Assembly: GCF_003641185.1 (NCBI RefSeq)
Contig: NZ_CP032757.1
Coordinates: 2,108,001 to 2,172,000, forward strand
Length of the DNA stretch: 64,000 nt
Reading direction: 5' to 3'
Source: Lactiplantibacillus pentosus
GTDB lineage: Bacteria; Bacillota; Bacilli; Lactobacillales; Lactobacillaceae
The notes under the pieces are model-generated. The model had not been told where the DNA came from, searched no databases, and saw only the letters and a program-made list of their open reading frames with translations. Below are positions 1-7,508 of the stretch, one piece after another. Position 1 is the first letter of the stretch. Every line of letters starts with the position of its first letter. A program made the position numbers and the translations under genes.

Positions 1-171
1 GAGACGTTTAATTGTAGGTCGTGCCAATTAATCTGTCGGTGCGGCCGATTCCGCTTTCCGGCCCCGCTACAAACCAGTTCAAGTCATGGGTCATGTGATG
101 ATTTTGGCATTGCACTGGCTGCCAAAGATAAAATATTTGAATTCCACCGGAACTGGCCGATAGTTCAATGG

Positions 172-177
172 TATAAT
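172..177 (+). promoter_or_regulatory. Probable -10 element for the gene at 212
   Basis: A perfect TATAAT lies 35 bases before the preferred start at 212. No good -35 hexamer stands 16-18 bases upstream, so the promoter call is partial. Confidence 0.4.
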
Positions 178-211
178 GATTATACTATTTCAAACATTGG
201 GAGTTGGTTAC

Positions 212-844
212 ATGTTGTTCCTAGCCATTATGGGCTTGATTGTTTTTCTATTAGCATTATTTTCCGTGATTTACGCACGGCAAACCGGTGGTGGTTGGAA
301 GTTTCTGACAGTCGTAACGGTTCTGAGCGCGGTGGTCACCATCTATGCGGTGATCAAATTGCCATACTGGCCTTATAACCAGTCACACGCCGCAGCCACC
401 AGCCAAACTGCTTCGAGTTCGACAAGCAGTTCCAGCACGAGTAAGTCTAAAACGACGAGTTTAAGTTCCTCACAAGTTGTCTTTAATGAAGGTAGCGCCA
501 AGCGTGAGGCTGCGACGACTAAGTTGAACGAAGAAAATATTCTCAAACAGTTGCAGGAAAATTACAAGTCAATTGGTACCGTCGCCTTCACGAAAGCCAC
601 TAAGACATATACGATTACTCCAACTGGTAAAAAATACGTCAAATCGTTAAAAACGATCAAATCGTATCCTGATGAAAACCAGAAGGCCATCACGACAATC
701 ACTTCCAATTTCAAGTCCCTATCCAAGTCGCTTAAAAAGAATTTAGCTGCTGGCTATACGATTCAACTTTTGCAACCTGATACGACAGATAAGACCTTGT
801 TGAGTGTCAAAGATGGTGTCATTACCGCCAATAATTTCAAATAA
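212..844 (+). CDS. Membrane-anchored protein with Ser/Thr-rich linker, unknown function
   Basis: I do not recognise this 210-residue protein. It has two hydrophobic N-terminal segments (about residues 1-22 and 30-50), a Ser/Thr-rich low-complexity linker (about 60-88) and a polar, Lys-rich C-terminal domain. The linker and domain are probably displayed outside the membrane. The start at 212 is preferred over the in-frame ATG at 176 because GGGAG sits 8-9 bases before 212, while the codon at 176 overlaps a TATAAT -10 sequence. The gene is monocistronic, with its own terminator, and converges on mvaS. A role at the cell surface is inference only. Confidence 0.75.
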   Translation: MLFLAIMGLIVFLLALFSVIYARQTGGGWKFLTVVTVLSAVVTIYAVIKLPYWPYNQSHAAATSQTASSSTSSSSTSKSKTTSLSSSQVVFNEGSAKREAATTKLNEENILKQLQENYKSIGTVAFTKATKTYTITPTGKKYVKSLKTIKSYPDENQKAITTITSNFKSLSKSLKKNLAAGYTIQLLQPDTTDKTLLSVKDGVITANNFK

Positions 845-845
845 C

Positions 846-892
846 AAAAAGCACTTGTCCTAGCCATCTTGCTAGTAACAAGTGTTTTTTGT
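846..892. terminator. Bidirectional terminator between the 212 gene and mvaS
   Basis: An AACAAAAAGCACTTGT arm pairs with an ACAAGTGTTTTTTGTT arm around a short loop. A U tract is present in both directions, as expected for two convergent genes. Confidence 0.8.
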
Positions 893-2061
893 TAGACCTC
901 ACGATCCAAATATTGGCGTTGCTCATCCTGCTGACCAGTCAAGACGAATCGATGGGGATCATCGGCCACATCAATGGTCTGGTCATCCGCGCGCCAAGCC
1001 AACTGTCCGTTGAACAGCTTTTCGTACTCGGACACGCTCACCCGTTGCCGGCGTGCTAACCGTTGTGGTAATCCAACATCCAAGCCGGCTTCGTAATCTG
1101 GTTGCAACTCACCCATAAAGAATTCGCCTTCAGCTCCGGAACCATAACTGAATAAGCCTAAGCGGTCACCGGCCTTTAATTTGTCGTCGGTCACCAATTG
1201 TGACAACAAACTCAAATACAGTGAGCCGGTGTATAAGTTACCCACCTGTCGATTTAGTTGCCGAGCGTGCTCGAAATGGGCGAGCCAACTCGCTTGTTGG
1301 GCATCATCTACTAATGGCAAGGCGCTTCGAAGTGCTTTAAGTCCCATCTTTGTATATGGCAAATGAAAGACGAGCGCCGTTAAATCTTCTGGCTGCATCC
1401 CCGTTTTCTGCAAGTACCCCTTGAAGACATCTTGAAAATAATCAATATAGATGTTTGATGAGTATTTGCCGTCCACCAAGGCAGTTGTATGATACAATGG
1501 TCGCCAAAAATCCATGACATCTTCACTCAGCACACATGATTCGGTCCCCAGTGCCAAAATTTGGGGATCAGTACTGACTAACATGGCGACCGCACCGCCG
1601 CCCTGAGTGGGTTCGCCAGGTGTGTTGAGTCCGTAGCGTGCAATGTCGCTACCAATAACGAGTGCTTTCTTATCAGGATGAACGCGGACGTGTTCTTGCG
1701 CCAATTGCAATCCTGCCGTAGCCGCATAACAGGCTTCCTTCATTTCAATCGTGCGTACCCGGCGATTCAATCCTAAGAGTCGAGCCACATAGATGGCACT
1801 GGCCTTTGAGTTATCAATGCCTGACTCCGTTCCAACGATCAGCAAGTCGATTGCTTCAATGTCAGCGGCTGTTAACATCGGGGCTGCAGCGTTTGCGGCT
1901 AAGGTCACCGTATCCTGACTCGGTGGGATGACCGCCATCCGTGACTGACCAATTCCAATCAAATATTTGTCAGGTTCTTCCTGACGTGCCGTTGCCAATT
2001 CTGCCATATCAACGTATAGATGCGAGGTTGCAAAATGCAACTTGTCAATTCCAACTTTCAC
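892..2061 (-). CDS. mvaS: Hydroxymethylglutaryl-CoA synthase
   Basis: This enzyme condenses acetyl-CoA with acetoacetyl-CoA to HMG-CoA in the cytosolic mevalonate route to isoprenoids, which supplies undecaprenyl lipid carriers. The 389-residue length is typical. Glu79 (in VGTES), Cys111 (in KEACYAA) and His233 (in VFHLPY) stand at the same numbers as the catalytic triad known for Enterococcus faecalis MvaS, which makes the assignment strong. It follows a 130-residue hypothetical gene by 36 bases and probably shares its transcript. Other mevalonate genes are not in this window. Confidence 0.96.
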   Translation of the reverse strand: MKVGIDKLHFATSHLYVDMAELATARQEEPDKYLIGIGQSRMAVIPPSQDTVTLAANAAAPMLTAADIEAIDLLIVGTESGIDNSKASAIYVARLLGLNRRVRTIEMKEACYAATAGLQLAQEHVRVHPDKKALVIGSDIARYGLNTPGEPTQGGGAVAMLVSTDPQILALGTESCVLSEDVMDFWRPLYHTTALVDGKYSSNIYIDYFQDVFKGYLQKTGMQPEDLTALVFHLPYTKMGLKALRSALPLVDDAQQASWLAHFEHARQLNRQVGNLYTGSLYLSLLSQLVTDDKLKAGDRLGLFSYGSGAEGEFFMGELQPDYEAGLDVGLPQRLARRQRVSVSEYEKLFNGQLAWRADDQTIDVADDPHRFVLTGQQDEQRQYLDREV

Positions 2062-2097
2062 GTTCGTTCCTCCAATTTATTCAGACTGAAGCTAGCC

Positions 2098-2490
2098 TTA
2101 ATGTGCCCGGCCTAGTGGTCCCAAATAATGAAAATCTGGGTCTTTGCCCACGCGGTAACAACTGAATGCCTGACTAATCTCATTATGAAAGGTTACCACA
2201 ATTGCCGGTGTTGCCCAAGTGGAGGCCGCCCAGAAGACCGTATCATCAAATTCACGGTTATCATTTGGATAACGATGGTAACCCGTTACACTGTCCCAAA
2301 TCGTGCCATGCGTATTGAGCCAATCTTCTGCGAGTCCGGCTTCCACTTGAGCCATCACATCCTGGTTATCGCGAATCAGCCGTGCGAGTTTGTCCCAATC
2401 TAGCTGCCACGCATGTACTTCTGGCAACTGATTGCGCGTGCCAAGCGGCGTATGTCCTAAGGCAATCGGTGTTAAATCCACAAAATCCAT
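2098..2490 (-). CDS. Hypothetical protein upstream of mvaS
   Basis: A 130-residue soluble, Trp-rich protein that I cannot place in a family. It has no signal peptide or membrane segment. The start is supported by GAAAGGGTGG about 4-6 bases before the ATG. It ends 36 bases before mvaS with no terminator between, so it is probably the first gene of a two-gene operon. A link to isoprenoid synthesis would be inference from position only. Confidence 0.75.
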   Translation of the reverse strand: MDFVDLTPIALGHTPLGTRNQLPEVHAWQLDWDKLARLIRDNQDVMAQVEAGLAEDWLNTHGTIWDSVTGYHRYPNDNREFDDTVFWAASTWATPAIVVTFHNEISQAFSCYRVGKDPDFHYLGPLGRAH

Positions 2491-2579
2491 GCAACCACCC
2501 TTTCAGACCATGTTCATTAACTATCCGAAGATTTCCCAACTATTATATCATGTTGCCATACATTTATGATTACCCTAGC

Positions 2580-2610
2580 TTGACCTGAAACGGGTCCCAT
2601 AAGTTATGCT
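2580..2610 (+). promoter_or_regulatory. Probable promoter of the EIIA-like gene
   Basis: TTGACC (2580-2585) and TATGCT (2605-2610) are separated by 19 bases, or 18 to the overlapping TTATGC. A small inverted repeat, GACC-N7-GGTC, overlaps the -35 box. Confidence 0.45.
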
Positions 2611-2662
2611 TGGCATGAAAAGTTGAAGTAACCGTTAATCATTTAGTAAGGAGCGAGCAATC

Positions 2663-3058
2663 ATGGGGTTATTCCGTCGTCAGTATCAAATTCGTCTGCA
2701 CCAACCCGTTACCGGTTCTGCCAGCACCATCCAGTCATTGCCATCGGTAGCGCATCAAACGCCATTGATGCGCATTCAGCCAAATGACAGGATCATCAGT
2801 GCGCCCCTCGATGGCGAGATTATCGCTCTTTCACCGCGGCATTTGACGATTACTGCATTGAATGGTCAACAGTTTGTCCTCCAAATCGAGACGACTGATT
2901 ATCATGCCATGGTTGATTGGCAAGTGCGTATCGGGGATTCCGTCTCACCACTGACCATTTTAGGCCTTTTAGAGGGCTCGCTGACGGCGACCTCACTGGT
3001 GGTTTCCCGCGTGCATGCTGTGAGTCAGCTGACCAAAGCGGTGGTCGCGAATAGTTAA
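2663..3058 (+). CDS. EIIA-Glc-like domain protein lacking the phosphorylatable histidine
   Basis: The 131-residue protein resembles the single-domain glucose-type PTS EIIA fold: the block ISAPLDGEII (about residues 45-54) and the strand GQQFVLQIE (69-77) match EIIA-Glc signature regions. In active EIIA the strand reads LIHIGLDT and carries the phosphorylated His; here Gln74 takes that place. A His equivalent to the helper histidine (SPRH, His60) remains. Phosphotransfer is therefore unlikely and a sensor, regulatory or vestigial role is possible. SD GGAG precedes the ATG. It stands alone, with no EIIB or EIIC gene nearby. Family assignment is by eye and moderately sure. Confidence 0.7.
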   Translation: MGLFRRQYQIRLHQPVTGSASTIQSLPSVAHQTPLMRIQPNDRIISAPLDGEIIALSPRHLTITALNGQQFVLQIETTDYHAMVDWQVRIGDSVSPLTILGLLEGSLTATSLVVSRVHAVSQLTKAVVANS

Positions 3059-3497
3059 GATTTTTATACATTTCTTTTGCATCATTAGGTGACCAATCGA
3101 GTCAGTTTCGCGACCACAGATGGTGGATCAAGGCTAGCATCCGCGATTCAAAATTCATATTCCAACAAAAGGACCCACGTCGCAATTAAGCGTTGTGAGG
3201 CCTTGTTTTCGCGTGTTAATGATTGCGCTAGTGATCGTTCAATTTGTTAATCAGATCAATCGTCCGGGTCAGCTAGTTCCATTATTATTCGTTATTACAA
3301 TTTTTGTCGTTTGAGAACTGATTGCTTTATGACTGAATTCAGGCTATGATATTCATACTGGTTGAAACTATCTGGCTCGTTTACCATTAGCGTGCAAACG
3401 TGGCCCACATTTTCAACTGACGACACGGCGTCGCACCTTTTACCCCGTGTGGTCATTGACTAAACTAATAATAATGCAAAGGTCGGATTCAATAATT
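3059..3497. other. Intergenic region before the glycosyltransferase
   Basis: About 440 bases with no convincing gene. Apart from the promoter at 3322-3350, I see no repeat or RNA structure. Confidence 0.5.
3322..3350 (+). promoter_or_regulatory. Promoter-like pair before the glycosyltransferase gene
   Basis: TTGCTT (3322-3327) and TATGAT (3345-3350) are separated by 17 bases. This would give a leader of about 140 nt before the preferred start at 3498. Confidence 0.5.
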
Positions 3498-4439
3498 ATG
3501 AAAACCATGAGTCTAGTTGTTCCCTGCTACAACGAGGAACCTACGATTGAAATTTTCTACAACACCGTCGAAAAGGTGCTGGCCGATAATCCGGAAGCTT
3601 TTAATGACATCACCACGGAATACGTTTTCGTCAACGACGGCTCTTCCGATGATACACTAACCGTTCTTCGGAATTTAAACGCCGCCCATCCTGATACGGT
3701 TCATTACGTGTCATTTTCACGAAACTTCGGCAAGGAAGCCGGCTTGTTAGCTGGGTTGCAGCACACGATTGGCGATTACGTCGCAGTCATGGATGTCGAC
3801 TTACAAGATCCACCGTCGCTCCTACCAAAGATGTTAGCAATGATTGAAACCGGCGATTATGATTGTATCGGTACAATGCGGGAAAACCGCGTGGGCGAAC
3901 CCTTCATCCGGTCTTTCTTGTCACGGTCCTTCTACTCGGTCGTCAACAAGATCTCAAAAGTCCAAATTATTCCGAACGCCCGTGACTACCGGCTCATGAC
4001 CCGGCAAATGGTCGATGCCATTTTGGAGCTTCCGGAATACAACCGGTTCTCAAAGGGAATCTTCAACTGGGTCGGCTTTCGAACGACTTATTTAAAGTTC
4101 GAAAATCAGCCCCGTTCCGCCGGCGAAACCCACTGGTCAATGTTGCAACTCTTTAGCTATTCAGTAGATGCAATCGTTGACTTCTCCGACGTGCCACTAA
4201 AAATTGCAACTCTGACGGGTGGTCTCTTATCCGCTGCTTCAATTATTAGTATCTTTGTCGTTATTATTCGCAAACTCTTGTTTAATAACAGTGTCGGTGG
4301 TTGGGCTTCATTAGTCACGATTTTCCTTTTCATCGGTGGGATTCAGTTATTCTGCCTGGGAATTATCGGCAATTATATCGGTAAGATTTATATCGAGTCG
4401 AAGCACCGGCCACATTATATTGTGCAGGAAAAGAAGTAA
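3498..4439 (+). CDS. Family 2 glycosyltransferase, bactoprenol-type (CsbB/GtrB-like)
   Basis: Members of this DPM1-like GT2 group transfer a sugar from a nucleotide donor to undecaprenyl phosphate at the inner membrane face, feeding glycosylation of wall polymers or lipids. Visible features are the N-terminal SLVVPCYNEE strand, the DVDLQDP metal-binding motif, and two C-terminal membrane helices (from about residue 235) that end in a short basic tail. The start at 3498 (MKTMSLVVP) fits the family; in-frame ATGs at 3474 and 3507 are alternatives and the SD is weak (AAAGG, 15 bases away). No GtrA-type flippase or dedicated acceptor transferase lies beside it, so its acceptor is unknown. Confidence 0.88.
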   Translation: MKTMSLVVPCYNEEPTIEIFYNTVEKVLADNPEAFNDITTEYVFVNDGSSDDTLTVLRNLNAAHPDTVHYVSFSRNFGKEAGLLAGLQHTIGDYVAVMDVDLQDPPSLLPKMLAMIETGDYDCIGTMRENRVGEPFIRSFLSRSFYSVVNKISKVQIIPNARDYRLMTRQMVDAILELPEYNRFSKGIFNWVGFRTTYLKFENQPRSAGETHWSMLQLFSYSVDAIVDFSDVPLKIATLTGGLLSAASIISIFVVIIRKLLFNNSVGGWASLVTIFLFIGGIQLFCLGIIGNYIGKIYIESKHRPHYIVQEKK

Positions 4440-4471
4440 AACTTGTTTTTGATATAGATTGAATTTAGGGG

Positions 4472-4502
4472 AAAGCTGCTGTTCGGATGATGGCGGCTTT
4501 TT
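4472..4502 (+). terminator. Terminator of the glycosyltransferase gene
   Basis: AAGCTGC pairs with GCGGCTT (one G-U pair) across a 14-base loop and runs into TTTTTT. Confidence 0.75.
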
Positions 4503-4508
4503 TGGTGT

Positions 4509-4553
4509 GACGCAAAAAAGCCTAACAGTGCAGAAAACACCGTCAGGCCTATA
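4509..4553 (-). terminator. Terminator of the 90-residue hypothetical gene
   Basis: Read on the minus strand, GCCTGACGGTG pairs with CACTGTTAGGC (two G-U pairs) and is followed by TTTTTT. Confidence 0.75.
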
Positions 4554-4569
4554 TTTCTTAAATGACACC

Positions 4570-4842
4570 TTACATCGACACAATCACAACATCTCGCCAT
4601 TGGTCCCTGATTCGTTGGCCGTCAATCACATAATTCAACACTTCATCCGGATTATCGGTCTCGAACATATGCATAAAGTCACCATTATTCTTTGAAATCA
4701 ATCGCTTACCCTGTAGCGGACCAATGTACCATTCAGTATCATGAATTTTAATCTGAATATCCATGCCAATCTCGATGGTCACTCGCAATTGCTGTAACGA
4801 CTGAAGCTTGTCCGAATATGGATCAATATGATCTAGTATCAT
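4570..4842 (-). CDS. Small hypothetical protein
   Basis: A 90-residue soluble protein, rich in Asp and Ile, of unrecognised family. An AGAAAG element lies about 13 bases before the ATG, a weak SD. It has its own terminator. It is separated from the downstream-facing isochorismatase gene by 157 bases, so the two may or may not share a transcript. Confidence 0.6.
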   Translation of the reverse strand: MILDHIDPYSDKLQSLQQLRVTIEIGMDIQIKIHDTEWYIGPLQGKRLISKNNGDFMHMFETDNPDEVLNYVIDGQRIRDQWRDVVIVSM

Positions 4843-4999
4843 TAATATTCACAATTCTTTCTGTTGGAGGTAACTCGCTGTCGACAAGTCGAAAAAACAC
4901 CTTAGCAAAGTCAATTTTGCAGTGACTTCATGCTCATTGTGAAATTTGGGACCGCTACCTCATTGTACTCTTTTAGACCGTCACATCGTCAATATCATC

Positions 5000-5500
5000 T
5001 TAATCGTTCACAAAGGTCAAGAAACGGTGGTTCCAGATTCGGTCCTGATAAAAATCAATAGTTTGTTGCGCACTCATCATCGGATTATCCGTTGTTGTCG
5101 TCAAGCCCCGGACCATTTCAAGCTGGTACCCCATGCCGTGAGCCATTTTAACCGTCGTATCAATGCAAAATTCAACTTGAGCACCACAAATTTCAAGCGA
5201 TTGGCACCTAAGGGCTTGAAGTTGCTGTTGCAAATCCGTGTGATAAAAAGAGTTTGCGTGCGTTTTCTGAATCACAAAATCCGTGGTTTCAATTGGCAAA
5301 TCAGAAATAACTTTCCAATTCGCTGAACCGGTAACCAAATCAGCATCGTTATGTTGAACAAACACAATCGGCTTATCTTGCGCCCGATAACTAGCGATGC
5401 GCTGTTGGATACCCGTGGTCACGGTTGCTAAATTGGCGAGCGGTTGGGATCCGTCACAGATACCCACTTGCATATCGATAATAATTAGAACATCTGCCAT
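5000..5500 (-). CDS. Isochorismatase-family cysteine hydrolase
   Basis: The 166-residue protein has the isochorismatase-like hydrolase fold. The expected catalytic triad is visible as Asp9 (IIIDMQ), Lys79 (VIQKTH) and Cys112 (AQVEFCIDTT). Members hydrolyse amides such as nicotinamide or, less often, isochorismate; the substrate cannot be read from sequence. No nicotinamide or siderophore genes are adjacent. It is cytosolic and probably monocistronic. Confidence 0.87.
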   Translation of the reverse strand: MADVLIIIDMQVGICDGSQPLANLATVTTGIQQRIASYRAQDKPIVFVQHNDADLVTGSANWKVISDLPIETTDFVIQKTHANSFYHTDLQQQLQALRCQSLEICGAQVEFCIDTTVKMAHGMGYQLEMVRGLTTTTDNPMMSAQQTIDFYQDRIWNHRFLTFVND

Positions 5501-6044
5501 GTCGAGACCTTCTTAAATTAATTTAACTGATTTAGTTAGCATCAACGCCGCAAAATCAGTAAGCTTTGCTTATTGTAGCACATTACATTAGCGGTTCCCA
5601 GCGTCTAATCAAAATTATAACCCTCCACCGTTTTATTTGGTGGATGTCGTCAAGCTACATTTATCAATTGATTCGCTTTACTGTAATCATCATATGACAA
5701 TATGCTTCCAAAAATATATGTTTTCATTCTCACGTTTGTAGAAATCCAATGATTCACCGCCATTTTCATTTAGAGCACAAACAATATCCAGACCCGGATT
5801 TATGGCTTAACCATAATTCATGTAACTAGTTAGCCATCGATGCAGTGGTCAAATATGTGGGCTAGCTCCCTGTGAGACGAATACCAGTGGAACTTGGCAG
5901 AATTACAAATGAATCAATTCTAACTGACTCTGACATGAGCATCTTGGGTGCTGATTATCAATTCCAGAAACCCAACTATCCTGACTTAAGGCACAAAAAT
6001 AACACTAAGCCAGTTTGAAGCGACGAGTGCTATCATGATTCATT
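5501..6044. other. Long intergenic region
   Basis: About 540 AT-rich bases without a supportable gene. A short inverted repeat, CCACC-N9-GGTGG, lies near 5626-5644 in the likely promoter region of the isochorismatase gene. A 12-mer AATTATAACCCT near 5616 recurs near 6299, each time 90-115 bases upstream of a minus-strand start. It contains a TATAAT -10 on the minus strand. Confidence 0.4.
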
Positions 6045-6206
6045 TTAGTATCCAAACAATGCTTTCATCTTTTTTTCGAATTCGCGATTTTCAGCCTGAA
6101 TCTTTGGATCGTTCTCCAGTCTACGATCATTTTCTATTTCTTCTTTCGTGCGTGGTTCACCGGGTGAATCGTCACACATCATGTAAAGGTTTTCATGCTC
6201 TGACAT
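6045..6206 (-). CDS. Small acidic hypothetical protein (53 residues)
   Basis: The start at 6206 is chosen over an in-frame ATG 11 codons upstream because a strong GGAGG (6216-6220) stands 9 bases before it. The product is highly charged, with a Glu/Lys/Asp-rich likely helical C-terminal half and no membrane segment. I do not recognise it. It lies at the edge of the accessory stretch beside tRNA-Ser. Confidence 0.6.
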   Translation of the reverse strand: MSEHENLYMMCDDSPGEPRTKEEIENDRRLENDPKIQAENREFEKKMKALFGY

Positions 6207-6357
6207 GCCTAAACGCCTCCAATTAATAAATGACATCATTCGGTTTCAAATTGAGTGTTTACCTTGAAGAATCTTTCTTCTCAAGGGCATTGTATCAGAA
6301 ATTATAACCCTTTACTACAGAATGGTATTTTGGCTGGACGCAACTCCGAAATCTAAC

Positions 6358-6476
6358 TGCCAATCTCGCTTGCGATACCTTCACCTATATTTTTATGCCG
6401 GACTTGAAATCGAAGTGCCAATCTCGCTTGCGATACCTTCACCTATATTTTTATGCCGGACTTGAAATCGAAGTGC
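6358..6476. repeat. Tandem duplication of a 58-bp unit
   Basis: Two perfect copies (6358-6415 and 6416-6473) are followed by the first three bases of a third. A degenerate related end is visible just upstream (about 6341-6360). The unit holds a short GCTTGCGATACC core and no open frame. Confidence 0.95.
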
Positions 6477-6644
6477 AAAATATGATTATTAATAAAGGCT
6501 AGTGTGGAGATTTTTAGTGGATGTATAACCGTGCACAAAACCGGTATAAACACTGATGTATCAAAGTCATGAAATCCTGTGCTCTTGTGCACAGAATGTG
6601 CACAGATTTTTTCCGAACATACCTTTTTAGCCCATTCTATAAAA

Positions 6645-6688
6645 ATAGAACCCCTACAAACGCTGATTTGTCGGGGTTCTTATTTTTA
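6645..6688. terminator. Terminator downstream of tRNA-Ser
   Basis: AGAACCCC pairs with GGGGTTCT. Read on the minus strand it is followed by ATTTTTAT and on the plus strand by TATTTTT, so it can act both ways. It lies just past the 3' end of the tRNA. Confidence 0.75.
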
Positions 6689-6714
6689 CTGACTGGTCTT
6701 TACTGCTTTAAAAA

Positions 6715-6801
6715 GGAGAGTACAGGATTTGAACCTGCGCGCCGGTATTAGCCGGTTCGCCGGATTTCGAGTCCGGTGCATTACCACTCTGCCAACTCTC
6801 C
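6715..6801 (-). tRNA. tRNA-Ser (anticodon CGA), reads UCG
   Basis: The 87-nt minus-strand sequence folds as a class II tRNA. It has a 7-bp acceptor stem GGAGAGT/ACTCTCC, a D arm with GGT in the loop, an anticodon stem CCGGA/TCCGG around loop CTCGAAA, a long variable arm (ACCGG/CCGG) and a T arm with GGTTCAAATCC. CCA is not encoded and the base after the acceptor stem is T, where serine tRNAs usually carry G. It marks the start of an AT-rich accessory stretch. Confidence 0.95.
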
Positions 6802-6990
6802 ATGTGGTACTCATTTAGTATAGCATAATTTGTTGTTAGAACAAATATTTATTCAGAAATTCTGACAAATAATCATAATATCCGTATCGCTGTATGTGGG
6901 AACAACGTTCAATCTGAATCAATTTTATTATCATAATGGCCACACATTTGTACTAGATCAACCGTGATATTATTATCAAACTCGCCCATG

Positions 6991-7172
6991 CTATTCAGTT
7001 TGTGCGGTTTGGTATGTGCCCGGATCAAAGTGAAACGTAATTTCTTTTATATCTTCCAGCTGAATCGTATTCCACTCACTTGGATTGATACCAACATCTG
7101 CCAAAAAATACGAACTATCTAGTACTTCAAGCCATCCACCAAAGCGACATTATCAAATTTATGTATTTTCAT
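6991..7172 (-). pseudogene. Frameshifted small gene of unknown family
   Basis: From ATG at 7172, preceded by GGGAAGG, the frame reads MKIHKFDNVALVDGLKY and stops. A one-base shift near codon 11 restores an open frame (GGWLEVLDSSYFLADVG, then on to a stop at 6991) of about 60 residues. The good SD and coherent downstream frame suggest a recently broken gene. The ATG overlaps the stop of the upstream fragment in an ATGA junction, as in translationally coupled pairs. Confidence 0.5.
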
Positions 7173-7282
7173 ACCTGATCACCTTCCCTAATAAATGCTG
7201 TAGTCATTCTCGCTTCAACATGTCCGTGAATCCAAGTCACTCGTAAATTAATCGGTCGATTGCACTTGTCATCAACAGTCAT
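7169..7282 (-). pseudogene. Fragment of a gene coupled to the frameshifted gene
   Basis: A 37-codon open end (MTVDDKCNRPINLRVTWIHG and on) stops at the ATGA overlap with the next gene. The frame continues upstream for about 13 codons to a TAA without a usable start, so its 5' part appears lost. Family not recognised. Confidence 0.4.
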
Positions 7283-7441
7283 ATCCTGCCGATATAAATC
7301 ACCATGTCCATTGTAACCCCCAATTTAGCGCTGGATATGTGCTTACATTGTTCCTAAATAAGGTACAAAAATTCAATAAGCGAGGTAGTTTTTTTTAAGA
7401 TGATACCAGCAACGTCTTAGAAACCTCTGTTAGTTTCAAAA

Positions 7442-7476
7442 TCTCATACTGCATAACTTCAATTCTATTGTATAAT
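7442..7476 (+). promoter_or_regulatory. Promoter of the ATT-start membrane gene
   Basis: A perfect TATAAT (7471-7476) stands 33 bases before the ATT codon. A CTGCAT -35-like hexamer lies 16 bases upstream. Confidence 0.5.
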
Positions 7477-7508
7477 CATTGTACAAACTACTTATGAGGT
7501 GATTAAAA

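Noticed and set aside
6358..6476. CRISPR array
   Set aside because: The repeat is a head-to-tail 58-bp tandem duplication with no spacers and no cas genes in the window.
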